A stretch of 64,000 nt of DNA from Zelopaecilomyces penicillatus (taxonomy: Eukaryota > Ascomycota > Sordariomycetes > Hypocreales > Pseudodiploosporaceae). This document shows, one piece after another, positions 12,901 through 22,401 of this stretch. The stretch's first letter is position 1, and every line of letters begins with the position of its first letter. The stretch lies in contig VCCP01000004.1 of assembly GCA_005765155.1 (NCBI GenBank), positions 3,906,001 through 3,970,000 of the forward strand. Reading direction: 5' to 3'. Below the pieces are notes generated by a model. That model was given only the letters and a program-made list of their open reading frames with translations, made no database searches and was not told the DNA's origin. Position numbers and translations under genes: made by a program.

Positions 12901-15900
12901 GCAATAGCATTTTCTCAGAATCCCGATCTAGCAACGTCAAGAAGCCCATGGAGAAGCCCTCATACAGTGCACGTCGCACTCCGTAAAAAGGGGCTATGGT
13001 GTTGACATAGCTAAGCACTCTTGTCAAGGTACGGAGACTGAAGTGAGGGACCTCGTTTGCACCATCGACCAAGCGCTTTTCTTCGGCCATTCGTTTGGTG
13101 TTGAGATACAGGCGCGCAATATCATCTGACGCCTGATCATTCTTGCTGCTGGTGCTTCCCATATAAGTCTTGATGATTGTGAGAAGGTCTTTCAGATCCT
13201 TGTCGGGGCTTTTGACGTATAGTTCGGTAAATCTGGATCGAATGCCAATGGGCAAATCCCTTTTTCCGATGTCTGTCGCTGGATTCATGGCGCCAAAGAT
13301 GCGAAAGTTAGGGTGAGCCACAATTTTCTCAATCTCGCCCGTTTCAGAGAGCAAAATGGAGGGTCTTTCATCTGGTCCAGTCAACAGATCTGCAATGCTC
13401 TCCAACGTGTCGGGAGAAGCCAGATTAATCTCATCCAGAAGAACCCAGTCGCCGTTTCGAACAGCTTTGACGAGGTTGCCTTCGACAAATGAGAAAGCAA
13501 AGCTGTGAGAACCTCCTGAAACCTGGATATCAAACTGGTCCAGGTTGCGACCGAATAATTCCCAACGCGGCCGCAGCTCCAGAAGCGTCTGAAGTTTTGA
13601 TTGCGTCTTACGTCGCTTGGAGGGTTGTCCATCGCCATTCCTTGATTCTGCCTGCTCTGAATGGGCTCGTTCCAGGTCCGACACGATTTTGATAAACATT
13701 TTCGGCGCTTCTTTCCAGAGCTTGGATAACCTAGACCATTGGCCCTTGGCTAAGCATTTGCCGACTTGCTCTAAGTACTTTTGATTCTTGGATGCAGAAA
13801 TCCCTGTCGCAGAAAAGAGATCTTCAAACTCTTCCTTCAAGGGAACGGCTAGACTTCGCACATTAACCGGTTTGAAACCACCAAGCAAATCTCCGACCTC
13901 ACTCTGTTGTGAGAGGTTGACAGCAATGAGCTTATGTCCAAGAGATTTCGCCAGCTGCTGAACCACTGTGGTTTTTCCTATACCAGTCTCTCCCACCAAA
14001 AGCACCGGCTCATTAAGTCTAACGGCCACAGCGATTTGTTCTAGCAGTTTCTTTGCATGGGAAGTGCTTGCGAACGGTCTTTTGGACTTCTGCAATCGGG
14101 TTGGTAGCTTTTTCTTCCTCAGTTTGACTCTTCCAATGCTGAATTGAGATTCACTCTCTTCCAAAGGGGGTATATTGGCAGTCACATAGTGGTCTGCCCG
14201 TTCTTTGGACAAGTGCATCTCCTCAGCAATTGCGTATGCGAGCTGTCGGCTGAGTTCTTCGTCAGGGCAGCTTCCCACAAAACAGTCGACAGCTTCCATA
14301 AACATCCAGTCCCGCGTCGTCTCACTAATAGGCTCATCTCCAGATACGGACCCATTAATAAGTAGGCATTCCTTCATTCGTCGACACCACTTAAGAAGAT
14401 CTCTCAGGTTCATATTCCGATCTACCACGCCGCGCCCACGACCCAGAAGTGACAAGTTCCCGCTGAGATGAGATAATCGCTTATACACTGACAGTATACC
14501 GGGAAGGAATTTTCGAAGCATAGGATAAGTTTTCAGGACAACTTCCTCCAGTTCGCTTTGATCTAGTAGTTCAGTGTAGAGGGATTGCCAAAACCGCATC
14601 CCCAATATGCTTGGAAGATTCTCCTGCCCATTCATGCCCCTTGATGTTCGGACTGTTGCAAAGAGACGGAAACTGTTTGCGGCACGGATTCTTTCTCCAC
14701 GACTGGGAATGAGCAACTCATTTCGTTCAATCAGGGGAAGAAATGCACTAAGTACTTCTGTTGGGGCTCGGTCAAGATCTTCTACTAGCACCCATCTGCC
14801 TTCCTTCACAGCTGTGGTTAAAACACCTGGGCGCCATTGGAAGCTGCCAGGCTTGGAGTCTGTTGAGTATAGGCCAATGAGCATTTTGGCGTCTGTCTGT
14901 TCATTTAAGTGGAGAGTAACCATGTTGGAATACATGCCAAGTTGCTTGGCCATTTCATGAACTAGAGAGGTTTTGCCAGCTCCTGGCAATCCATGGAGGA
15001 GGATAGGCTCGGGTGTGCGAAGCAATGCTGCGAGATTCTCAAGATTTCTGGTTGTCGTTGCAGTCATTACAAGACTTGATGGATCACCAATGGGCCCAGA
15101 CGGCCGTGGAAGCAACACGTCGCCATATGAAACGACATACGGGGTAATGGTTTGTAGGGAGGGCTGGTCGGCAGGAACATGCTCGCTTTGCTTCACTTGA
15201 CGACGTTGCGCAAGGAGCTTCTTCGCTCGGTCGCGCTCATGCAAGGAGAGAAAACCATAATCCACGGATCTACCATCAAAATCTGCAATAATAGCATCAT
15301 TTTTTCCAACATGCTCATGAACAAGTGACTCAAGCTTATGGTCAGAGGCGCGGAAAAGCTGGCAGAATATGCGGATCGCCAGATATCTCACTGCTCTATT
15401 CTCATGTGCAAACAAGGCCTGCAAAAGCGCCGGTGAGATTAATGAGCTAAACGTTCGCTGGTCAAAACTTAGAAGCCTCCAGTAAGTGAGAAGGACCTGC
15501 AGCAAGGAATCTTGGTCCAGATGTGATGTGGTTTCGTCCAGTCTCGCCAACAGCAATTGCAGCGATGGCGGCTGCTGCACTGAGCTAGACGGCTTGTGCG
15601 TAGCAGCAGCAGTAGTAGTAGTACATTGTAGAAAAGAGGAAAGATAAGGTGCGAATGGTAATATCCTCGCAATTGCCGAGGCTACTCGTATTTGGCGTGG
15701 TCCACTGCCAGAATTGAGGATCCAACGTGCGCAGATGTCGGGGAAGACATCTTCAAAATGAGCAAAGATGAGTTCTGTAAGTGGTGGGCTGAGCGCCGCC
15801 TCTGAGACGGCATCAAAGAGTTTCGTCGACGAATGATCCTTGAGGATCTCCAGTAATTCTGGCGGCAGATGATCCAAAGCAGTCGCATCGCTCAGGAGCG

Positions 15901-15934
15901 ACCTCCTCTGCCGAGAGACATCAATCATAGCCAT
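979..15934 (-). CDS. MDN1: Midasin (dynein-like AAA+ ATPase, pre-60S ribosome remodelling)
   Basis: Three exons on the minus strand: 15934-8681, 8625-8314 and 8256-979. The introns 8626-8680 (55 bp) and 8257-8313 (57 bp) are GT..AG and phase 0. The product is 4,947 aa, close to the yeast length. Six P-loops are visible: GLPGAGKTS (about residue 315), GETGIGKTT (650), GPTSSGKTS (1100), GETGCGKTT (1390), GSPGVGKTS (1770) and SPSGYGKSV (2080). A long helical linker follows, then an Asp/Glu-rich tract (about 4085-4650) and a C-terminal VWA/MIDAS domain with the metal-binding DDSQS near 4740. In the family, the AAA ring pulls the assembly factors Rsa4 and Ytm1 off pre-60S particles in the nucleolus and nucleoplasm. 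The small middle exon (104 codons) joins the two giant exons in frame, so this is one gene. The start MAMIDVSRQR fits the family; Met3 is an alternative. Confidence 0.98.
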
Positions 15935-16261
15935 GATTGTGCTCTTGCCGACCTCTTTCTGCAGTTTTTCCTTTATTTATTTTTTTGCGTCGATGCCGGA
16001 TATTTCACCCACTGCCATGAGCGGCATGGTAACTTTTTTTTTGCTAGACACATTCTTGCAGGGGTCCTGGCGTCGGTCCTGGTACTACAAATTTCCGGGC
16101 CAATCAGCAAGCCGCTGGACCCTAGCACATTGAAGCTCGAAAAACTTCAGGACAACTCCTTGCATGTCTGGCTGCAACGCGCGACTACATGTAACTGCCC
16201 AGTTCGACATTCGGATCGTCCAATTCCAGCCCGACAACATCTACACACATCATCCCATACA
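15935..16261. promoter_or_regulatory. Divergent promoter, MDN1 / mitochondrial bL12m
   Basis: 327 bp between two divergent start codons. CCAAT sits at 16100-16104 (as CCAATCA) and again at 16220-16224, about 40 bp before the bL12m start. CCAAT is the site of the HAP/NF-Y complex, which is known to act on nuclear genes for mitochondrial proteins. Function here is inferred from position only. Confidence 0.5.
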
Positions 16262-16866
16262 ATGGCCATGTCCTGCCGGTATGCGGCGCGCAGCTGCGCT
16301 CGCCAATTGCGAACAGCCAGCTCGGCTAGGACCTCCGCCCAGATGCTCCGAGTGTCATGCACAACGAGACGATACAATTCAACAGAAGCTGCCACAAACC
16401 CCAAGATTGCCCAAATTGTCGATCAGATTAGCCAGCTAACGCTGCTGGAAACCGCCGACCTTGTGTCCAGCCTCAAGGTGAGTCTTTCGGGAATGCTCAA
16501 CTGGGATGCTTTGGTAGCCCGAGGCTGACTGGTCCGTTGCAGAGCAAGCTCAATATTCCCGATATGCCCATAGGTGGATTCGCAGCCCCCGCCGCAAGTG
16601 CTGCTCCCGCCGTCGAGGAGGTCGATGATGCCCCAGCGGCCCCTGCAGAGAAGACCCTGTTCACCCTCAAGCTTCAAAGCTTTGACACTGCTTCCAAGGC
16701 CAAGGTCATCAAGGAGGTCAAGTCCATGCTCGGCCTGAGCTTGGTGGACAGCAAGAAGTTTGTTGAGAGCGCGCCAAAGATGATGAAGGAGAACGTTCCC
16801 AAAGAGGATGCTGAGAAGATTATTGCCGCCATGAAGGAGCTGGGTGCCGTCGTTGCAATGGAGTAA
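16262..16866 (+). CDS. MNP1: Mitochondrial large-subunit ribosomal protein bL12m (L7/L12)
   Basis: Two exons, 16262-16477 and 16543-16866, with a 65-bp phase-0 intron (16478-16542); 179 aa. The first about 50 residues (MAMSCRYAARSCARQLRTAS and on) are Arg/Ser/Ala-rich and look like a mitochondrial presequence. Next comes the helical dimerisation segment (IAQIVDQISQLTLLETADLV), an Ala/Pro hinge, and the L12 C-terminal domain (FTLKLQSFDTASKAKVIKEV ... DAEKIIAAMKELGAVVAME), which recruits translation factors to the mitoribosome stalk. Yeast calls this protein Mnp1. The start was chosen because it gives a complete presequence; an in-frame stretch upstream reaches into the divergent promoter and was not used. 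Confidence 0.95.
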
Positions 16867-17249
16867 CGGGGCTATGGAGGGGTCGGAATGACACGATAGG
16901 TGGCAGAGCTGCATGTACAAAATTATCATGTGTACTAGTATCTACGAAACGTTTACCCATGTTCTTGCCGAATAGGGCACTTTATCTGGTCTTGGGTTCG
17001 TCAAAAGCTGAACTAGTCCGAGTTATGTGGATGAAGCAGGTAGAGGTACATTGTCAGTACCTTATATCATGAGATCAATGAACTAGTAGTAGGTAGGCCA
17101 TGTTTTCATTGCGTGTACCGAGTGCTATTACAGTTTAATGATACAAAAGACCTATGGGTATCTCAATCCCGTCAATTTTCCAAACCTTTCATACACCAAC
17201 CACAACGCCAAACAATGCAAAAGTGTGAACTGGGAATAGAAACTAGTGG
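16867..17249. other. Convergent 3' flanks of bL12m and CTK3
   Basis: 383 bp, AT-rich towards the middle. It should hold both 3' UTRs. No coding or structural signal is seen. Confidence 0.5.
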
Positions 17250-18137
17250 TCAAGAACGATGGCCATTAGCTGGTCGCTGATGATGGCAGCGCTGCATCTC
17301 CATTTCCTTGATGAAGTCCTCCTCTTCCTCCGTAAGTAGCCGGTCCTCGTCATCTCCAAAGTCGCTAGTCTCGTCCCAGAGCTTGTTCATCTCAGCGTCT
17401 TCGCCTCGGGGGATGGCCCAGATACTTTCACGCTCTCTCTTGTGTCGTTCGCGGTCCTCTTCTATGCGTTGTTCTACCTGGCGCTTGTCCAGTCTGTGAC
17501 TTACGTTGCGTCGACTAGGCTTGGAGATCGTCTCTGATGGTGGTTTATCAGCCATTTCAATGTCCACATTGGGGGAGGCGAGGCCCAAATCATCGTCATT
17601 AGTCTCCCGCTCTTTAATGACATCCTCAATCTGGGTCACCGCTTGTTGCTCTAGGAATCCTTTATTCTGAAGCCCAAATAGCACCTATGATTTCATCTGA
17701 GAATAGAATTCACCGGTGGGAGATGAGGACTACAAACCTTTCGAACAACCTTGACATTGGCAGCTCCAGAGCCGTCATCAGGAGCCACAGCATCGACAAC
17801 ACGAATAATGTCTCGTTGCATCATGCGGATGTAATCTGAATGACCGTCTCTCTGTGCCAAATCGAGAAAATGCTCAATAAAGTACATGATGTTGGCCCGC
17901 GTGTTCATATTATTCTGTACATATTCTTAGCAAGAAGGTTTTCCCTCAATCTTAATGTTGGGGACATGACGGTGGGCCTACCCTTTCAACCTGCTCAAGG
18001 ATACATGAGTGCAAGTCCTCATCCATGTCTCTATATTTGAGGGCATACTGAGCCGCCTTTTGAGCTGAAGTGACTGAGGCGTTGAGATGCTGAAGCTGAG
18101 AGCTGAAGCGCATGCGCACTTCAAACGGATCGGCCAT
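17250..18137 (-). CDS. CTK3: CTD kinase I gamma subunit (Ctk3-like)
   Basis: Three exons: 18137-17982, 17914-17738 and 17684-17250. The introns are 67 bp (17915-17981) and 53 bp (17685-17737), both phase 0; 255 aa. The N-terminal two-thirds (MADPFEVRMRFSSQLQHLNA, then NTRANIMYFIEHFLDLAQRD) matches the helical CID-like domain of fungal CTK3 proteins. The C-terminal part is charged (RQVEQRIEEDRERHKRERES) and acidic at the end, as in the CTK3_C region. With Ctk1 (kinase) and Ctk2 (cyclin), the family forms CTDK-I, which phosphorylates Ser2 of the RNA polymerase II CTD during elongation. The gene is transcribed away from PRO3 across a shared 0.9-kb promoter region. Confidence 0.93.
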
Positions 18138-19034
18138 TGTGATTGATGTCTAAGGTATCTTCCTTTATCCTCTCGGGATGTTTCCTGTGGCGCGCAAGTC
18201 GGCTGCCGTGCCGGTACTAATGCACAGGTCTTGTCTGTTTTTACGGATGAACACTGGCAGGCAGGCAGTTGGCAGGTTCCATCTCGGTCAAGGAGCTTCG
18301 GTGAGCCGCGGGGGCTAAAACGGACCGCTAAGCTCCAATGGTTGTGGTACCGAAAGACACTGCCTTGCAAAACCTGGAAGAGACGACTGGAACGGTAAAG
18401 CCCCGGAACACCCCCAAAAGGCCCCCAAACTTCCACTAACAGCCCTTGCCGTAGCCGCCCCCCAAAACACCCGCCAACGCCCGCTCTTTCACTGCCTTTT
18501 ACTGCCTTTTACTGCCTTTTCATTGTCTTTACTGCCAAAGTCCCCTGACAATAGACGGCGAAGACCGGAACTGCCCCTTGTAAGCCATGAATCAGCAAAT
18601 CCCAAACCCTCAAGGCTTCGGTGCTATTTAAGGTGCCGAGAGATTGGGAATATCGTCAGCTGAGCCTCGTTGCCCTGGGCTTTGCGAGGCAGCCCATCCA
18701 GGCGAAGGTAATTCATTTGTTGCCAGGGTCCTGAAAAGGTTGTTTTGTTTGTTTGATCGATCATCAGGCTATGTGGCCAACTGGGCAGCAAATCATAATA
18801 ATGGAACTATCTACCTAGACCCGGGTCCCCTAAAATCTCTTACTTAACGCCCCCCCGGCGCCGTGATTTTCTCTCTTCCAAAGCCCTTCTTTATTTCCCT
18901 CATCGCCAGACTCATAATACTTGAGTTATTGCCTACCTAGTTGCTGGACCTTGAGCTGTCTTTGACGTTTCTTTGTTTTTGTTATCCCTTTTTTTCTGCT
19001 TCTCGCTGTTCGTTCTTCTTACGACTTCGCAAAA
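18138..19034. promoter_or_regulatory. Divergent promoter region, CTK3 / P5C reductase
   Basis: 897 bp between divergent start codons. It holds a CCAAT at 18335-18339, a short tandem repeat (18491-18530, listed separately), a TATA-like CTATTTAAGG near 18625, and a strong pyrimidine tract (about 18955-19020) directly before the P5C reductase start. Such tracts are common in highly expressed fungal genes. No ORF here is credible. Confidence 0.5.
18491..18530. repeat. Tandem 10-mer ACTGCCTTTT, three perfect copies and a degenerate fourth
   Basis: ACTGCCTTTT occurs three times head to tail (18491-18520), followed by the related CATTGTCTTT and then ACTGCC again. It lies in the CTK3/PRO3 divergent promoter, about 0.5 kb before the PRO3 start. 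It could be a repeated factor site or slippage. Confidence 0.9.
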
Positions 19035-20116
19035 ATGCTCGCCATTCAGTATCCCGGTTCGCAGCATGCGACTGAAGATCTGACCATGGCCGTCTTAGGC
19101 TGCGGTAAGTCGCACAACCTCAGTTGCCAAAACTTTTTAGGGAGTCATCTCATTTTTTATTCTGTCCTCAAGGTACCATGGGAATCGCTATTTTGAATGG
19201 CATTCTCACTTCCTTGGTTGAGATGCAAGGCCCCAAGCCTCTGCAGGCACCTTCATCAGGCGCATCATCCCCCGCAGAGGAGGTTCCGATGTCACTGCCT
19301 TCACGGTTCATCGCCTGCGTCCGGAGCCCAGAAAGCGCCAAGAGGGTTAAGAGCGCACTATGGGAGCATTCATCTGTCCTCAAGGTGGTCCGCAACGAAA
19401 ACTTGTGTGCTATCAAGCAATCTCAGATCATCCTTCTGGCTTGTAAGCCCTATATGGTCAAGGATGTCTTGAGCGAACCCGGCATGGCCAAAGCCCTGCA
19501 CGGCAAGCTCCTTATCAGCGTTTGCGCAGGCATTACTGTGGAACATATTGAGATCGCGCTCCATGGCGCTGTTCCTTCCAAGGACCCCGAGGAGGATGGA
19601 CGATGCAGGGTTGTGCGTGCCATGTGCAATACCGCCGCTCTTATTCGGGAGTCCATGACAGTCATTGGCGCAACCAACCCACCGCTGCCTCCCGTCACAG
19701 AGGCGCTTGTGACCTGGATCTTCAAGCGCGTTGGCGATGTTGTCTACCTGCCAGCGCATAATATGGATGCTTCAACGGCCCTGTGCGGCTCAGGTCCTGC
19801 TTTCTTTGCGCTGATGTTGGAGGCTGCAATCGACGGCGCCGTCGCCATGGGACTGCCGCGGGCTGAGGCGCAGAAGATGGCCGCGCAGACCATGAGGGGA
19901 ACGACTGGACTCGTCCAGAGCGGAGAGCACCCGGCTATTCTCAGAGAGAAGGTCTGTACTCCTGGCGGATGCACCATCGGCGGGCTGCTAGTGCTCGAGG
20001 AGGGTACTGTGCGTGGAAACATATCCAGGGCAATTCGAGAAGCTACCGTGGTTGCCAGCCAACTGGGCAAGGGGGTTCAGGGGGTTAATGGAACACGGTT
20101 CAACACTGGCAATTAA
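19035..20116 (+). CDS. PRO3: Pyrroline-5-carboxylate reductase (last step of proline synthesis)
   Basis: Two exons, 19035-19104 and 19173-20116, with a 68-bp intron (19105-19172) that splits the Gly codon of the nucleotide-binding loop; 337 aa. The N-terminal Rossmann loop reads AVLGCGTMGIAIL. The C-terminal P5CR signature is clear (STALCGSGPAFFALMLEAAI, then a Thr-Pro-Gly-Gly-Cys-Thr stretch). The enzyme reduces pyrroline-5-carboxylate to proline with NAD(P)H and is cytosolic in fungi. An insertion of roughly 30 residues rich in Ser, Pro and Ala (residues about 35-60) separates the loop from the next strand. It converges on HAT1, with 189 bp between stop codons. Confidence 0.97.
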
Positions 20117-20305
20117 CATCTAGACTTAGACAAGTGAACATAATTAATTATTACTCTTCATCCCGCAAGTTCTCAGAAGGCTTTGGCCCAAGGCATATAA
20201 TACGGATATCCTGTCAGTGGTAGTACATTCCCCTTCAACGCCCTTACATGTAGATTTGACCTCCAGTCAACCCACACATTTTGAATTTACCAAATGAAGT
20301 CACTC

Positions 20306-21893
20306 TCAAGCGTCTTCCACTCGCGCCCTTTTACTCGAAGATGCCGCGCCGTCAGCTTCTTCGTCCCCATCTTCATCAAGTTTCCGCTTCCCGTTGGAGA
20401 CTGGTTCCGCTGATGTTTGTGCGTGCTTGGCGGCACGATCATAGGCAGCAAGGAGTCTTGCATATTCTAATTCGACACTTCCCAGTGCCTCATGGATCTT
20501 GTCGATTCTTTCGTCAAGCTCAATCTGCGAAAGAAGGTCTTTGTTGTGGCGATAAAGACGCTGCTTGACCACAAGCTGCCAAAGTCTCTCCTTTCGTCTA
20601 TCTTGCTTGGTAGATGCTGGTACCTCGACGTCAAGAGCCATGCTAGGCCGCACGGACTCGGGAAGTTGAGACATAAGGTGCATCTCTAGCGTCCGCGAGA
20701 ACTGTCTAGACGCAATCTTGGCTTTGTGTCGTATAGCCTCGAGATTTTCTCCTCCAACAATGAGGCGGGGGATAGCTCCTGATTTTGGGATAGTCACACT
20801 TGTGTCGAGCTGAAGAGCGTTAAATTCGGGCAATGTGCGCAAAAACGCCAGATCACAGGCGTCTCGTAAGTCGTCAAACGCCTCGTTGGGGTTCTCGACT
20901 GTGAACTCATGAGTCTGTTCATGCTTGTGGTAATGCTCGAATATCGCATTGTAAAGCTGTGCGCCATTTCCCTTTCCTTGGAATGGTGGAAGGATGAGAA
21001 ATTGAGAGAGTCTTGACCGGCAAGGAAGGTCTGCGAGGTCTAAATCACCATTTGGCAGTTCCCACTCACCCTTTGGTGAAGCAGGTGGTGTTGTTGGTAG
21101 CTTAAAGTAGAAGAATCGATACACCGTGGCATATCCGACAAAGGTATATGAGCTTGAAGCTGGGTCATCGGTTGATTTCCGCTTTCGGTAAAGGAAAAAC
21201 AGTGTCCAACGATCTGCATCGGAGAAATCAAATTCTGGAGGTTCCGAATCGTGAATTTGCCCAATGTAGCTTCCTCCCTCAATGTAAAGCGACGCTAGCA
21301 TCTGGACTCTAGTGTTCAGCTGTCGCACGGCCGGGTCGGCCAAGCTACCTCGCCAGATTTCATATTCGCCATCTGGACCTTGTATCGTTGAATGCAGAGT
21401 TCCTGGTGGAGCCCAATTGTCTCCAAGATGTTGCGAGCTAGCATCGAAGTCGTCTCCCTTGACGAAGGCAACTTTTAAGATGTCAGAGAGGGTGCTTCAG
21501 AATTTAGTGCACCAGAGTTCAGCACATACCTTTGGGCAAATGCCCCCCTTCCTCCAGGATCCCCTTGATATCAGTAGGCTCACTGTCTCCAAAAGGCTTC
21601 ATTTTCTTTCCATATGATACGCGCAAATGAGGCCTCATGTCGTTAGCACGATAGCGCAGGTTGATTTTGAGATCCTTGTATCCAAAAATCTTTTCATCGT
21701 CGCCAAAGATGGAGTAGGTGAATTTGGGATGAAAGGTCGCAACATTTTGGAGACCTGATTTAGATGGCGACCAGAGACTGATATTAATCGCATCGTTTGC
21801 ATCTGCCATCCCTATTATTTCGTTAGTTAGCGCAATCCATATCGAGTGAGCTTTCAGATACTCACACTCCTCCATGTCTGGAACGGTAGCCAT
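20306..21893 (-). CDS. HAT1: Histone acetyltransferase type B catalytic subunit
   Basis: Three exons: 21893-21866 (28 bp), 21811-21530 and 21471-20306. The introns are 54 bp (21812-21865) and 58 bp (21472-21529); 491 aa. Splicing joins MATVPDMEE to WMADANDAINISLW, which resembles the Hat1 N-terminus. The GNAT acetyl-CoA motif is visible (FLILPPFQGKGNGAQLYNAI), as is the conserved ENPNEAFDDLRDACDL segment carrying the acidic catalytic region. Hat1 with Hat2 acetylates Lys5 and Lys12 of newly made histone H4 before chromatin deposition. The C-terminal tail (about 70 residues) is charged and ends with a basic KRKLDEDGDEE...SSKRARVEDA stretch that could serve nuclear import. Reading from the first ATG without splicing gives only a 124-codon frame. 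Confidence 0.95.
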
Positions 21894-22401
21894 AGTGATT
21901 CAGGCTTGAGGGCAGTGCCCGCTGTAGTACGTTTCCAAGTTTCTCGAGTTTCTTTAGCAAATATTCGGGAATTCGGCAGCACAATGGTGGGGAGTTTTCG
22001 TCAGACTCGGCAACAGGCGTGTGGTAGACTTTGGAATGCACAACAAGAAGATCGGTTTGGCTCTGAAGCAAGATGCGCCACTGAATCGCGCGCAGGAGCG
22101 CGATCTGAGACACGATTCAATTAACGGCTGAGCATGCAGGCACATATTGTAGCCCCAAATCTAAGGCATCAATACATATGGGCAGTTTGTTGTCTAAATG
22201 GCTTAGGTAAACTTGCAGGGTTACGTCACACTACCGCTAGAAATTCAGGCACCCTTGAAATCCCAGGGGGCAGCCAGCCCGTGAGCCATCGGCGCACGCG
22301 GACGATTGTCGTGATCTCTTCATCAACGTTATTCTTCCGACTCGACACCCCAACATCTCTGCGCAGTCGGCGCGCATGGCTTCTGCCCTCCGAAATACAC
22401 C
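21894..22401. promoter_or_regulatory. Divergent promoter, HAT1 / LMBR1-like gene
   Basis: 508 bp between two start codons on opposite strands. No recognisable site or ORF apart from the spacing itself. Confidence 0.4.

Noticed and set aside
979..15934. Two separate giant genes on the minus strand (979-8220 and 8648-15934)
   Set aside because: A 104-codon exon (8314-8625) with two phase-0 introns joins them, and the sum equals the length and domain order of one midasin.
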